A DNA stretch of 64,000 nucleotides from an uncultured Aquimarina sp. (GTDB lineage: Bacteria > Bacteroidota > Bacteroidia > Flavobacteriales > Flavobacteriaceae). The DNA is taken from NCBI GenBank assembly GCA_947497175.1, contig CANMFM010000004.1:434001-498000 (forward strand), written 5' to 3'. The position numbers and the translations under genes are program-made. Below, in pieces: positions 32,955 to 43,183 of the stretch; position 1 is the stretch's first letter, and each line of letters starts with the position of its first letter. Under the pieces are notes generated by a model, which searched no databases, had not been told where the DNA came from, and worked only from the letters and a program-made list of their open reading frames with translations.

Positions 32955-35021
32955 ATGAGCACAGAGGGAAGATATACCATTACCGCAGCATTACCATATA
33001 CTAATGGCCCAATACACATAGGCCATCTTGCAGGAGTTTACGTGCCTGCAGACATATACTCGCGCTATCTAAGAATTACAGGCAACGATGTTGCTTTTAT
33101 CTGCGGTAGTGATGAGCATGGCGCTGCGATCCCAATGCGAGCCAAAAAAGAAGGCGTTTCGCCTCAGGTAATCATTGATAAGTATCACAATATTATCAAA
33201 AAATCTTTTGAAGATTTCGGAATTTCATTTGATAATTACTCCAGAACCTCTGCTTCCATTCATCATGAAACAGCATCAGCGTTTTTTAAAAAAATGTATG
33301 ATGATGGTAAATTTATTGAAGAAACATCAGAGCAATTATACGATCCCGAAGCCGAACAGTTTCTTGCAGATCGATTTGTAATTGGTACCTGTCCAAAATG
33401 TGGGAATGAAGAAGCCTATGGGGATCAGTGCGAAAATTGCGGAAGCTCTCTTAATGCTACTGATCTTATTAATCCAAAATCAACCATTTCTGGAGCAGAA
33501 CCCATTCTGAAACAAACCAAACACTGGTTTTTACCTTTGGATCAATATGAAGATTTTCTAAGAGAATGGGTATTAAAAGGACATAAAAAAGACTGGAAAA
33601 CCAATGTATATGGCCAAATAAAATCCTGGGTAGACGACGGATTACGTCCTCGTGCTGTTACCAGAGATTTAGACTGGGGGATACCTGTGCCTGTAGAAGG
33701 TGCCGAAGGAAAAGTATTGTATGTTTGGTTTGATGCTCCTATCGGATATATTTCATCTACCAAAGAATGGGCTGCTAGAGAAGGAAAAGACTGGGAACAG
33801 TATTGGAAAGATAAAGACACCAAACTTGTACATTTTATAGGAAAAGATAACATTGTTTTTCATTGTATAATCTTTCCGAGCATGCTCAAAGCCGAAGGAA
33901 GTTATATTTTACCAGAAAACGTGCCTGCCAATGAATTTTTAAATTTAGAAGGAAACAAATTATCGACATCAAAAAACTGGGCAGTATGGTTACACGAATA
34001 CTTAGAAGAATTTCCTGATAAGCAGGATGTGCTTCGATATGCACTTACGGCAAATGCTCCGGAAACAAAAGATAATGATTTTACCTGGAAAGACTTCCAG
34101 GCACGCAATAATAATGAATTAGTCGCCATTTTCGGAAACTTTATCAACCGGGTAGTTGTACTTACGAATAAATACTATGACGGTAGTGTTCCATCACCTG
34201 CAACATTTTCTGAAATTGATTTACAGACCTTGGCGGAGTTAAAAGCCTACCCGGCTGTAATCTCAAGTTCTATCGAGCGCTATCGATTTAGAGAAGCCAG
34301 TCAGGAGTTAATGAATGTGGCTCGCTTGGGAAACAAATACCTAGCCGACGAAGAGCCTTGGAAAACCATAAAAACTGATGAAGAACGCACCAAAACTGTT
34401 ATGTTTGTAGCATTACAAATTGCTTCAGCTTTGGCCACACTTGCAGAACCCTTTTTACCCTTTACAAGTGCTAAATTGAAATCGATTCTTTCTCATGCTG
34501 CACTTGATACAGCATCTACCTGGAATGGAATTGCAACAAAAGAAGTATTACTCCCCGCCGGTCATCAAATTGAAAAAGGAGAATTATTATTCTCAAAAAT
34601 TGAAGATGCCGAAATCCAAAAACAATTAGACAAATTGGAAGCTACCAAAAAAGCCAACGAAGCCGAAAATAAAGTTATAGAACCACAAAAAGAAACCGCT
34701 ACTTTTGAAGATTTTACGAAGCTAGACATAAGAGTAGGTACGATTATCGAAGCCGAAAAAATGCCTAAAGCAAAAAAGCTCTTAGTTCTTAAAGTGGATA
34801 CGGGGATCAATACCAGAACGATCGTTTCAGGTATTGCAGAGCATTTTACTCCTGAAGAGGTAGTAGGCAAAAAGGTCACTGTATTAGTTAATCTGGCACC
34901 AAGAAAACTACGTGGTGTAGAGAGTGAGGGTATGATCTTAATGACCGAAACACCAGAGGGTAAACTAGTATTCCTAAACCCTGATGAGGATGGTGTGAAG
35001 CCCGGAGCGGTTGTGAGTTAA
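32955..35021 (+). CDS. metG: Methionyl-tRNA synthetase
   Basis: 688 residues. Class I signature HIGH at 21-24 and KLSTSK at about 335-340 (the KMSKS loop). The zinc knuckle CPKC...CENC lies near 145-165. An anticodon-binding helical domain follows, then a linker and a C-terminal EMAP/Trbp111-type tRNA-binding domain (about 580-688: [20 protein letters not shown]). This is the long dimeric form of MetRS. Single gene. Confidence 0.98.
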   Translation: MSTEGRYTITAALPYTNGPIHIGHLAGVYVPADIYSRYLRITGNDVAFICGSDEHGAAIPMRAKKEGVSPQVIIDKYHNIIKKSFEDFGISFDNYSRTSASIHHETASAFFKKMYDDGKFIEETSEQLYDPEAEQFLADRFVIGTCPKCGNEEAYGDQCENCGSSLNATDLINPKSTISGAEPILKQTKHWFLPLDQYEDFLREWVLKGHKKDWKTNVYGQIKSWVDDGLRPRAVTRDLDWGIPVPVEGAEGKVLYVWFDAPIGYISSTKEWAAREGKDWEQYWKDKDTKLVHFIGKDNIVFHCIIFPSMLKAEGSYILPENVPANEFLNLEGNKLSTSKNWAVWLHEYLEEFPDKQDVLRYALTANAPETKDNDFTWKDFQARNNNELVAIFGNFINRVVVLTNKYYDGSVPSPATFSEIDLQTLAELKAYPAVISSSIERYRFREASQELMNVARLGNKYLADEEPWKTIKTDEERTKTVMFVALQIASALATLAEPFLPFTSAKLKSILSHAALDTASTWNGIATKEVLLPAGHQIEKGELLFSKIEDAEIQKQLDKLEATKKANEAENKVIEPQKETATFEDFTKLDIRVGTIIEAEKMPKAKKLLVLKVDTGINTRTIVSGIAEHFTPEEVVGKKVTVLVNLAPRKLRGVESEGMILMTETPEGKLVFLNPDEDGVKPGAVVS

Positions 35022-35174
35022 AAATTAATCCCGGAAAAAATATATAATGAAAAGAAATTTTGGACGAGAATACAGAAACAATATTCAACTTCAACAACCA
35101 ATTAATTTATGGATATTACTATCATAATCAACATAAATATTACTTAAGAAAGTTCGAAAAATAGCGCCTCATTT

Positions 35175-36077
35175 ATGCTCAAAATAGCGTATCATCCTAT
35201 CTACACCCATCCCCTACCAGAAGGGCATCGATTTCCGATGATCAAATATGAATTGTTACCAAAACAACTTATTTATGAAGGTACTTGTGAGGAGCAAAAT
35301 TTCTTTACCCCAGAGGTTCCGGATTCAGAACCCATTCTGGCTGTTCATACCAAAGAATATTACAATAGCCTTATTGAACTTTCTTTAGACCCAAAAGCCG
35401 CCAGAAAAATTGGTTTTCCGTTATCAAAAGAATTGGTTGATCGGGAGGTGATCATAGCAGATGGCACCATCAAAGCGTCAGAGTATGCCTTAAAATATGG
35501 TATTGCTATGAATATCGCCGGTGGCACTCATCATGCCTATACCAATCGTGGCGAAGCATTTTGCTTACTTAATGATCAAGCCATAGGAGCAAGATATTTA
35601 TTAAAGCAAGGATTAGCTACAAAAATTCTTATTGTTGATCTCGATGTGCACCAAGGCAATGGTAGCGCACAAATATTTGAGAACGATCCAGCCGTATTTA
35701 CCTTCTCTATGCATGGAGCAAACAATTATCCTTTCAAAAAAGAGATCTCTGATCTGGATATCGAATTGCCTAATCAAGTTGATGATCAACACTATTTAAA
35801 AATTATAAAAGAAACATTGCCTAAACTTATAGACAAGCAACAACCTGATTTTATATATTATTTATGTGGTGTAGATATACTTGCTACTGATAAACTTGGA
35901 AAACTGGGGTGTACTGTATCTGGTTGTAAAGAGCGAGATCGGTTTGTACTACAAACCTGTAAAGATCAAAACATCCCGGTAATGTGTTCTATGGGTGGTG
36001 GATATTCTGCAGATATCAAAATTATTGTTGAAGCACATGCCAATACCTTTAGACTTGCTCAGCATATTTTCTTTTAA
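35175..36077 (+). CDS. Histone-deacetylase-family hydrolase
   Basis: 300 residues. The His pair 119-120 (GGTHHAY), the Zn ligands Asp155/Asp157/His159 in VDLDVHQGNG and Asp234 in CGVDIL, and the GGGYS near 275 make up the active site of class I/II deacetylase relatives (acetoin-utilisation AcuC, acetylpolyamine amidohydrolase). The exact substrate cannot be told; acetylated polyamine or lysine are possible. Monocistronic, about 150 nt after metG. Between them only a 26-codon frame at 35047 is seen, which I do not count. Confidence 0.93.
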   Translation: MLKIAYHPIYTHPLPEGHRFPMIKYELLPKQLIYEGTCEEQNFFTPEVPDSEPILAVHTKEYYNSLIELSLDPKAARKIGFPLSKELVDREVIIADGTIKASEYALKYGIAMNIAGGTHHAYTNRGEAFCLLNDQAIGARYLLKQGLATKILIVDLDVHQGNGSAQIFENDPAVFTFSMHGANNYPFKKEISDLDIELPNQVDDQHYLKIIKETLPKLIDKQQPDFIYYLCGVDILATDKLGKLGCTVSGCKERDRFVLQTCKDQNIPVMCSMGGGYSADIKIIVEAHANTFRLAQHIFF

Positions 36078-36173
36078 ACTACATTAAGCGTTTGTAAGCA
36101 GATATTTATTGTATCTTTCTCGTTGTTAAACGATTTAGTCATGAGACTACGATTTGCTTGACTTTCTATTTTT

Positions 36174-36210
36174 ATGTCTTTTCAGGTAACAATAGCTTAA
36201 GAGAAGACAT
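36174..36210 (+). promoter_or_regulatory. Inverted repeat in the leader of the DUF6265 gene
   Basis: ATGTCTTTTC (36174-36183) and GAGAAGACAT (36201-36210) pair over 9 of 10 positions with a 17-nt loop, ending 8 nt before the ATG at 36219. It could form a leader hairpin. Confidence 0.3.
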
Positions 36211-36218
36211 CTAATATT

Positions 36219-36662
36219 ATGGTGTCTGAAGATAACATGTCTTCACCTAAAGCTACCCTTCAGGATGTTTCCAAGATTAGCGGATATTGGCGAGGCCAGG
36301 CATTTGGAGGAATAGTCGAAGAAATCTGGAGTGATTCTTTAGGTAATTCTATGATGTTTTCATTTAAATTAGTGATTGATGGTACAATTAAATTCTATGA
36401 GGTTGTAGGAATTACAGAAAGTAACAACACTCTTTTATTACAACTAAAACATTTCAACAGTGATTTTAAAGGTTGGGAAGAAAAAGAAGAAACCGTTGAT
36501 TTTAAACTCGTAAAAACAGAAAAAAATAGCATCTTTTTTGATCAAATGACCTTTGAAAAAATTAGCGAAAACGAAATGAATGTATATGTAGTTATTAATA
36601 ATAACAATGGATCATGTGATGAGGCAAACTACCTCAGGGCAAGCCTATACGCCATCGGTTGA
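36219..36662 (+). CDS. DUF6265-like protein
   Basis: 147 residues, no signal peptide. ISGYWRGQAFGGIVEEIWSD at 17-36 is the typical start of the lipocalin-like DUF6265 (W-x-G...G-G-x-x-E-E-x-W), followed by alternating strands up to MTFEKISENEMNVYVVI. Function unknown; a small beta-barrel ligand binder is likely. A second ATG at 36237 is possible. Confidence 0.75.
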   Translation: MVSEDNMSSPKATLQDVSKISGYWRGQAFGGIVEEIWSDSLGNSMMFSFKLVIDGTIKFYEVVGITESNNTLLLQLKHFNSDFKGWEEKEETVDFKLVKTEKNSIFFDQMTFEKISENEMNVYVVINNNNGSCDEANYLRASLYAIG

Positions 36663-36675
36663 AAAATAATTTTGA

Positions 36676-36720
36676 TTTCGAGGCAAGCCTCTGAGCATTT
36701 AAATCTCGATTATCGAGTTA
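36676..36720 (+). promoter_or_regulatory. Two hairpins in the leader of the zinc-ribbon gene
   Basis: GAGGC-AA-GCCTC near 36680 and CTCGAT-T-ATCGAG near 36704 are small perfect inverted repeats in the 85-nt gap between two plus-strand genes. They may serve as a terminator for the first or a leader structure for the second. Confidence 0.3.
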
Positions 36721-36746
36721 AATTTAATTACAAAAGAAAGTAAAAT

Positions 36747-37094
36747 ATGCAAAAAGAATGTCCCATCTGTGGAAATAAAATTATTGGCAGAGCAGATAAA
36801 AAGTTTTGTAGTGATTATTGCCGTAATGCATTTAACAATCAGCTAAACAAAGACAGTAAAAACCTAGTGCGTAACATTAATAATTTATTACGCAAAAACT
36901 ATCGTATTCTGGAAGCCCTAAATCCTAACGAAAAAACTAAAACTACCAAGTCAAAACTTATCGCTAATGGGTTTGACTTTAATCATTTTACCAGTATTTA
37001 TACCACCAAAACAGGGAACACTTATTATTTTGTTTACGACCAGGGTTATCTATCTTTGGAGAATGATTTTTATGCGCTGGTAAAAAGAACCTAA
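36747..37094 (+). CDS. Small zinc-ribbon protein
   Basis: 115 residues. CPICGNKI at the N-terminus and KKFCSDYCRNAF provide four Cys (5, 8, 22, 26) for one zinc site, as in the DUF2116/MYM-like ribbon. The rest is helical (LVRNINNLLRKNYRILEAL) and ends with strands around YYFVYDQGYL. Possibly nucleic-acid binding, but no target can be given. Confidence 0.8.
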   Translation: MQKECPICGNKIIGRADKKFCSDYCRNAFNNQLNKDSKNLVRNINNLLRKNYRILEALNPNEKTKTTKSKLIANGFDFNHFTSIYTTKTGNTYYFVYDQGYLSLENDFYALVKRT

Positions 37095-37159
37095 TTAAGA
37101 ATACCACCTCAAAGTCATGGATCAATTTTGAAGTGTACTATATTGTATTCGCTGTTCTA

Positions 37160-37270
37160 ATGCTTTTAGAGATGTTTACTCCTTATTTTAATGAAGCGTG
37201 TAAAAGAATAGATGAAAAAAATAGCGACAACAGTCACGGCAAATTGAGTAGCATTACATCACAAATATGA
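37160..37270 (+). CDS. Possible small ORF, unresolved
   Basis: A 36-codon frame (MLLEMFTPYFNEACKRIDEK onward) whose open frame extends upstream through a hydrophobic stretch FEVYYIVFAVLMLLEMF from a GTG near 37133. It could be a short membrane peptide or a decayed gene. The remainder of 37095-37367 shows nothing. Confidence 0.2.
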   Translation: MLLEMFTPYFNEACKRIDEKNSDNSHGKLSSITSQI

Positions 37271-37367
37271 TCAATACTCATCTTAAAAATCAAATACATC
37301 TTTGAACAAGGCAAACATCCTTAAAACGACTAATGATCCTAAAATTACGGGGTCAGACAGGTAAATT

Positions 37368-37838
37368 TTACATGTCTCGCCAATGTTGGCTATTTAGTTT
37401 TAATGCCGCTTTCATTACGTCTTTTTGACTAATCTGGCCTACAAGTTTTCCATCTTCTAAAATCGGAAAACGTCTTCTTTTAGTTTGTAAAAATTTATTA
37501 GCAGCATCAAAAATGTTTACGTTTCCGTCGATAGTCTCAACATTCTTTACCATAAATTGCTCAACCTTTGCATCATCTATAGGCATATTATAATAACGAC
37601 TTTCATTGAGTTGTTTGATACAATCTCCTTCAGAAATTATTCCTAACAATTCATTGCGTTCATTTACGACAGGTCCTCCTGAAATTTTATGCTTTACCAA
37701 GGTTTCAATAACCTGCATTACAGACTGATTAGGGTTGAATGTAATCAAGTCCTTTGTCATGTAATCTGAAACTTTAATTGGAGTCTCATCTTGCTTCTTT
37801 GTTTTAGAGCGCGCTCCTTGAAAACTGATTATTCCCAT
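37368..37838 (-). CDS. CBS-domain-pair protein
   Basis: 156 residues. Two CBS motifs: KVSDYMTKDLITFNPNQSVM with GISEGDCIK, and QFMVKNVETIDGN with LVGQISQKDVM. Stand-alone CBS pairs bind adenine nucleotides and regulate other proteins. The N-terminal 20 residues (ISFQGARSKTKKQDET) are not part of the domain. Single gene, convergent with the small-gene group upstream. Confidence 0.92.
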   Translation of the reverse strand: MGIISFQGARSKTKKQDETPIKVSDYMTKDLITFNPNQSVMQVIETLVKHKISGGPVVNERNELLGIISEGDCIKQLNESRYYNMPIDDAKVEQFMVKNVETIDGNVNIFDAANKFLQTKRRRFPILEDGKLVGQISQKDVMKAALKLNSQHWRDM

Positions 37839-38060
37839 AATATTTAGTGATTTAGTGAATCTTAAATATAATGATTTTCAATAACTTATTCAAAAAGGAT
37901 TCTGACTTTTGGACATATATCACACATTTTTAGAAGGTTCATAATTTGTTGTTTTCATATAGCGAATGCATTGTTGTTTATGTGCAGAGTGATCATTTCG
38001 ATTAACAAATACATAATTGTTGTGGCTAATTTCTTACCTTTAGCATAAACCAAAACACAT

Positions 38061-40451
38061 ATGCGAAAATTTTCTTCTCTATTTTCTTTCATTCTTCTCC
38101 TTCTCTCCATCCTTTATACATTCTACAGCAGCAAATCCCATAGCATCTCTGATATGGATACTCCCGATCAGGAGTTTTCTACACTACGGGCATTAGAACA
38201 TGTAAAAAACATCTCCAAAGCGCCGCATTATCTAGGTAGTTCTGCGCACCAAGAAGCAAAAACATATATTCTGAATGAATTGAAAAAAATGGGCTTAAAA
38301 CCAGAGATACAAGAAGGTATATCGATCCCAAAACGAGGAAATATGAGTAGGCCGCAAAACATCCTCGCCAAAATCAAAGGTAGTGGAAACGGAAAAGCTT
38401 TACTCTTGATGTCTCATTATGACAGTTCTCAACATTCTTCGTTTGGAGCAAGTGATGCCGCTAGTGGTGTAGCCACTATTTTAGAAGGAGTAAGGGCATA
38501 TTTGAGCACCAATATGATACCAAAAAATGATATCATTATTTGTATTACCGACGGAGAAGAACTTGGATTAAATGGTGCTGATCTTTTTGTAAAAAAACAT
38601 CGATGGGCCAAAAATATAGGGCTTGCTCTTAATTTTGAAGCTAGAGGTAGTGGCGGAGATTCATATATGCTTATCGAAACAAATGGAAAAAATGGGAAAA
38701 TGATTGAAGAGTTTTCTAAAGCAGGTGTTCGATATCCCTCTACAAACTCCTTAGCATATAGTATTTATAAAATGTTGCCTAATGACACTGATCTTACTGT
38801 GCTAAGAAAACAGGGAGATATCGCAGGTTTTAATTTTGCCTTTATCGATGATCATTACGATTATCATACGGCAAACGACACTTGGCAAAACCTGGATATC
38901 AGTACATTACAGCATCAAGGAAATTACATAACGCCGCTTCTCTCTTATTTTTCAGAATCAGATATCAATACTCTAAAATCGGATGACGACTATATTTATT
39001 TTAATGTCCCTATTTTCAAACTTATTACCTATCCTTTTAGTTGGATATTTATATTGCTGATTAGTGCAATTATTTTGTTTTTCGGACTTATTATATACGG
39101 AAAGGCAACCTATCGAATCGATTTTAAAGAGGTCTTAAAAGGATTCGGAATTTTCTTAATCGCTATAAACTTAGCCGGTTTTCTGACTTTTGGGTTATGG
39201 GAACTTCTCAAATTGATATATCCTCATTACAAAGAAATCCAACATGGATTTACCTATAACGGATACTTATATGTTTCCAGTTTTATACTCGTATCGATTG
39301 CGATATGCTTTAAGGTATATGCAAGATTTAGTAAAGGCACAAACATCCCCAACCTAATGATCGCTCCTTTGTTTATGTGGTTGGTCATATCTGCATGTTC
39401 TGCGTTCTATCTTAAAGGCGCCAGTTATTTTATACTTATCGCCTTCTTTGGACTATTGTCCTTATTTGTGCTTATCAGACAAAAGAATCCAAATCCATGG
39501 CTCATGATAAGTCTGTCATTGCCCTCAATTTTTATTTTAACGCCATTTATAGCTATGTTTCCGGTTGCACTAGGGCTTAAAATCCTTTTTGTCTCAGCTA
39601 TACTATCGGTATTGTTATTTGGCGTATTACTCCCGGTTGTAGGGTTTTACAAAAGAAAAGATTTAATTGGAAATTTTGGTCTTTTATTGACTGTAGTTTT
39701 TTTGATTTTAGCACATGCAAAATCTGATTTCACAGAAAAGCGCCAAAAACCCAATAGTTTAGTATATATATTAGATGCAGATCAAAATAAAGCAGTCTGG
39801 GCTACGTATGATAAAAAACTCGACTCCTGGACTCAAAATTATATAGATATTACTGAAAACATGGCAGAAACATATAATGCTAATGCCTTGCATAGCAAAT
39901 ATGGCAGATCTTTCGCATACGCCAATCAAGCACCAGTTAAAAATATAAGACAACCCAGGTTTGATAGTAGTAAAGACACCATTATTGGCAATAGTAGATA
40001 TTATAACCTCTGTATAGCTCCACAACGAGATATCCATAGAATCGATTTGTATACCGAAACTCTATTTAATTTTGAATCCCTTCGGGCAAATGGTGAAACT
40101 GCTGTGGATTTTGAATACTCTGATGGTAACACATACAACGTATTTACCAAAAGATGGAAAAATAACCTACTCACGTATTACGTAAATAAAAATGAACCTC
40201 TGGAGCTAAAAATGCAATTTCATAAAGACTCTTTGCCCCAATTTATTGTATATGAGTCTTCTTATGATTTACTTCAGAATGAGCAGTTTTCGATTCCATC
40301 GAGAAGTAAAGAAATGATGCCAAAACCATTTGTTATAAATGATGCTATTGTAATCAAAAAAAGTTATACTTTGCCAAAATATCAAGAAAAGAAAAAAGAT
40401 ACAATACATCTTACAAAAGTAGAATCAACTGAAGCGCGATACATAAAATGA
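38061..40451 (+). CDS. M28 family membrane metallopeptidase
   Basis: 796 residues. A short hydrophobic N-terminal anchor precedes the M28 aminopeptidase domain with zinc ligands His119 (LMSHYDSS), Asp132 (GASDAASG), Glu166-Glu167 (TDGEELGL), Glu193 (NFEARG) and His269 (YDYHTAND). Residues about 320-560 are eight or nine transmembrane helices, and about 580-796 is a strand-rich periplasmic domain. This is the ER-metallopeptidase/Fxna-like arrangement known also in Bacteroidota. It overlaps the next gene by 4 nt. Confidence 0.92.
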   Translation: MRKFSSLFSFILLLLSILYTFYSSKSHSISDMDTPDQEFSTLRALEHVKNISKAPHYLGSSAHQEAKTYILNELKKMGLKPEIQEGISIPKRGNMSRPQNILAKIKGSGNGKALLLMSHYDSSQHSSFGASDAASGVATILEGVRAYLSTNMIPKNDIIICITDGEELGLNGADLFVKKHRWAKNIGLALNFEARGSGGDSYMLIETNGKNGKMIEEFSKAGVRYPSTNSLAYSIYKMLPNDTDLTVLRKQGDIAGFNFAFIDDHYDYHTANDTWQNLDISTLQHQGNYITPLLSYFSESDINTLKSDDDYIYFNVPIFKLITYPFSWIFILLISAIILFFGLIIYGKATYRIDFKEVLKGFGIFLIAINLAGFLTFGLWELLKLIYPHYKEIQHGFTYNGYLYVSSFILVSIAICFKVYARFSKGTNIPNLMIAPLFMWLVISACSAFYLKGASYFILIAFFGLLSLFVLIRQKNPNPWLMISLSLPSIFILTPFIAMFPVALGLKILFVSAILSVLLFGVLLPVVGFYKRKDLIGNFGLLLTVVFLILAHAKSDFTEKRQKPNSLVYILDADQNKAVWATYDKKLDSWTQNYIDITENMAETYNANALHSKYGRSFAYANQAPVKNIRQPRFDSSKDTIIGNSRYYNLCIAPQRDIHRIDLYTETLFNFESLRANGETAVDFEYSDGNTYNVFTKRWKNNLLTYYVNKNEPLELKMQFHKDSLPQFIVYESSYDLLQNEQFSIPSRSKEMMPKPFVINDAIVIKKSYTLPKYQEKKKDTIHLTKVESTEARYIK

Positions 40452-41263
40452 ATAAACAAATTAGCATTCTCGGTATTGGTTGGCTTGGGTTTCCATTGGC
40501 AAAAGCTTTACTCAACGAAAATTATATAATTAAAGGCTCTACTACCTCTGAAAACAAATTACAACCTTTAGAAAAAGAACATATTCAGGCTTTTCAACTA
40601 CTTTTGAATGAAGAAGGTACCTCGGGAAGCATACAACCATTTTTAGAAGGAAGTGAATTATTAATCATTAATATCCCGCCCGGACTGAGACGAAATCCCG
40701 AAGGTAACTTTGTGGCAAAAATCCAAAACCTGATTCCTCATATTAAAAATTCAGATATTAAACATGTGATTTTTGTGAGTTCTACGTCGGTTTTTGCGGA
40801 TTTAGATGAAATACCTTTAATTTCTGAAGAAACCATCCCTAATGCTACTTCAATTGCCGGAAAACAGTTATTCGAAGTAGAACAACTACTGCAAAACCAG
40901 AAAAAATTCGACACTACGGTTTTGCGCTTTGCTGGTCTATTTGGCCCAAATCGACACCCCGCTACAATGCTATCCGGTAAAACCAACATCAAAAATCCCA
41001 AAGCCCCTGTAAATCTTATTCATCTTAACGACTGTATCGGGGTCATCAAGACAAGTATAGAAAGTAGTAGTTGGGGGCAAGTATTCAACGCATCTTATCC
41101 TGACCATCCTGAAAAGGCAGAATATTATAGTCAGGTTTGTCAACAAATGGGATTGCCCAAACCAGAATATGAGATGAACACTCCCTCAAAAGGAAAGATA
41201 ATAAACTCTGATAAAATTCAGAATGCTCTGGAGTATGAATTTTTGAAAGACCTTTACAGTTAA
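40448..41263 (+). CDS. NAD(P)-dependent epimerase-like protein (YeeZ type)
   Basis: 271 residues. Rossmann motif ISILGIGWLGFPLAKALL at the N-terminus (GxGxxG); HVIFVSSTSVFADL has the strand-Ser motif; LRFAGLFGPNRHPA is typical of the short YeeZ-like atypical SDRs. The Tyr-x-x-x-Lys catalytic pair is not obvious, so a true epimerase is uncertain. ATG overlaps the stop of the M28 gene (ATGA), thus translationally coupled. Confidence 0.85.
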   Translation: MNKQISILGIGWLGFPLAKALLNENYIIKGSTTSENKLQPLEKEHIQAFQLLLNEEGTSGSIQPFLEGSELLIINIPPGLRRNPEGNFVAKIQNLIPHIKNSDIKHVIFVSSTSVFADLDEIPLISEETIPNATSIAGKQLFEVEQLLQNQKKFDTTVLRFAGLFGPNRHPATMLSGKTNIKNPKAPVNLIHLNDCIGVIKTSIESSSWGQVFNASYPDHPEKAEYYSQVCQQMGLPKPEYEMNTPSKGKIINSDKIQNALEYEFLKDLYS

Positions 41264-41283
41264 CTCTACCATGAAATTTTTTA

Positions 41284-41994
41284 TCAGGTGCTAGAGGTAC
41301 TTGTCTTAAACTTTTCTATATCAACTCCCTTAATTAAAAGCCATAAACACAATGAAATTTCTCCGATATCGGCAGGTATTGTGATATTTTGTATTATAAT
41401 CGATTCATTATCTGGATCCATAAAGTACACTACAAAATCTATTAAATCGCCAACGCACCCCAATATCAAAAAAATTCCAATAATTTTTGGGAGTACACCC
41501 GATTTAAAAATCATGTATCCAAGAGGAAGTAAATACATTCCATAAAATAGTTGATTTACAAAGTACCCTTTGCTATGCATTTTCAGGAAAAAAGTTGATA
41601 AAGCCTGCAGTTGTTCTGTTTTGAAGGCATTACTATAGTTGGGATCACTTAATAATTCGAAGGCAGAAAATTGATTAAGCATGTTTTGGCAGTACATCGC
41701 TACCGAAATGACTACACATAACAACATGAATAAAGAAATATTTTTATAAAGGCCTTTAAAAACCAGATATAATACAAAAGCGTAGAAAAAGAACATCGTA
41801 GACATCACTAGATCGCTTACAAATCCTAATCTAAATAGCCATTCGTTATTGATAATATTATTTGAAGTAGCCACAATATCATTAGGTACAAAAATTTTCT
41901 GCCTTACAAAAAACTCTGCAAATATTCCAGTACTGGCAAGAGTTAAAAATAACACTCCTGCCAGTCGTGCTGTGTTTTTATTTGTTGAAATCAT
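41284..41994 (-). CDS. DUF4386 membrane protein
   Basis: About 236 residues from the ATG ending at 41994 (MISTNKNTARLAGVLFL); the frame runs 12 codons further into the preceding gene, but the family begins with T-A-R-L-A-G-x-L-F/Y-L. Six hydrophobic helices, the pattern of DUF4386. A paralogue lies at 44072-44758. Function unknown. Confidence 0.85.
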   Translation of the reverse strand: MISTNKNTARLAGVLFLTLASTGIFAEFFVRQKIFVPNDIVATSNNIINNEWLFRLGFVSDLVMSTMFFFYAFVLYLVFKGLYKNISLFMLLCVVISVAMYCQNMLNQFSAFELLSDPNYSNAFKTEQLQALSTFFLKMHSKGYFVNQLFYGMYLLPLGYMIFKSGVLPKIIGIFLILGCVGDLIDFVVYFMDPDNESIIIQNITIPADIGEISLCLWLLIKGVDIEKFKTSTSST

Positions 41995-42016
41995 AAAATT
42001 AAATTTTAGTATGTGT

Positions 42017-43159
42017 TTATTGTTTTCCAAAGTAATCGCGTATATCTGTATCGGTCATTGGTTGCAGGGCACCGAATACAATTTCTTTATAAATTTTGTT
42101 TGTAATTGAATCTGGAGTCAAGAAGCTAGTCCCCATTATTCTTCTTGTTTTATTTACGATTTCTTCTGCATAATGCATTGAGTAATATTTTGCTATAACA
42201 GAGGCTTCAAATAATTTTTTTAATGAAGATTGGTTGCCTACCCTAAAATCTTCGATGAATACTCCTACTTGTTCGCATAATTGAAATGCCGCTTTGTATG
42301 TGATCCACAAATCTCCAATGTCGTTGCTAAATCTCTCTGAATCAGCTAACCTTTTTCCGTTCTTGATCTTCTTGCTGCTAAATTCTTTTAATTGTGAAAT
42401 AACACGATACGCTCCTCCCAAATAAGGAGCAGGAATCAACGCCTGAAACCAGGATCTTTGATATATCAAAATCTCGGATCTTTCTTGCTCGGCTCTATCT
42501 AATTGAATAACATTAGAGCTGGATACCTTTAGATTTTCGAATTTTACAGATCTTGTAAATGATCCTTGCATCGTATGGTCAAAAGAAGAATCACCAAAAA
42601 TGATATTATCATTGTTTGAAGGGATAAAAAATACGGCTTTACCTTCTTCAGGTAGCGCTGCCGTAAAGACTAAATAATCTGCAACTCCAGCTAATGACAT
42701 AAAGGATGCCTTGCCATTGATGATATAAGAATTATTTTCTTTTTGAGCTATGATCTTAGCCCGGCCTGAAGCATCTTTATAGGTTCTTACAGATCCTGTA
42801 TTGGCAATTAATAAGCCTTCTTTTTTAATTCTTTTAAGTAGCACTTCTCTCTTCCAATATGCGGTGCTTGTTTTTGAAAAAGGATATGACGCAAATGATG
42901 CCAAAACATAATAGTGCATCGATAATGCTACTGACACCGGAATTGAAACTTCACCAATCCTATGTAAAGCCATGAAACACTCTTGATATGCTTTTTTTAT
43001 CTTTTTCTCATAGCAAGAAATAAAAGGTACATTCGTGGTTTTCAGAAACGAATAGAATTCTAAATAATTTCTTGTTTTTTCTGCTTCAGATAGTACCTGA
43101 CATACCTTTTTCAAGGTATCTTCTTCTTGTGGCTCATTGATAATAATTACATTCTTCAT
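42017..43159 (-). CDS. Acyl-CoA-dehydrogenase-like protein
   Basis: 380 residues. The architecture fits: helical N-terminus, middle strands (SVRTYKDASGRAKIIAQKEN and YIINGKASFMSLAGVADYLV, as in YxxxGxKxFxTxA), helical C-terminus with IMGTSFLTPDSI. The catalytic Glu and the usual FAD motif (C-x-T-E-P-x-x-G-S-D) are not preserved, as in the subgroup related to HsaA/DszC monooxygenases; the reaction is therefore open. Lies between membrane-protein genes on the same strand. Confidence 0.75.
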   Translation of the reverse strand: MKNVIIINEPQEEDTLKKVCQVLSEAEKTRNYLEFYSFLKTTNVPFISCYEKKIKKAYQECFMALHRIGEVSIPVSVALSMHYYVLASFASYPFSKTSTAYWKREVLLKRIKKEGLLIANTGSVRTYKDASGRAKIIAQKENNSYIINGKASFMSLAGVADYLVFTAALPEEGKAVFFIPSNNDNIIFGDSSFDHTMQGSFTRSVKFENLKVSSSNVIQLDRAEQERSEILIYQRSWFQALIPAPYLGGAYRVISQLKEFSSKKIKNGKRLADSERFSNDIGDLWITYKAAFQLCEQVGVFIEDFRVGNQSSLKKLFEASVIAKYYSMHYAEEIVNKTRRIMGTSFLTPDSITNKIYKEIVFGALQPMTDTDIRDYFGKQ

Positions 43160-43183
43160 CTTCGTCAGTTGTTTAATTAATTA

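Noticed and set aside
35047..35127. 26-codon frame after metG
   Set aside because: Too short, no motif, and no ribosome-binding or promoter evidence; probably chance.
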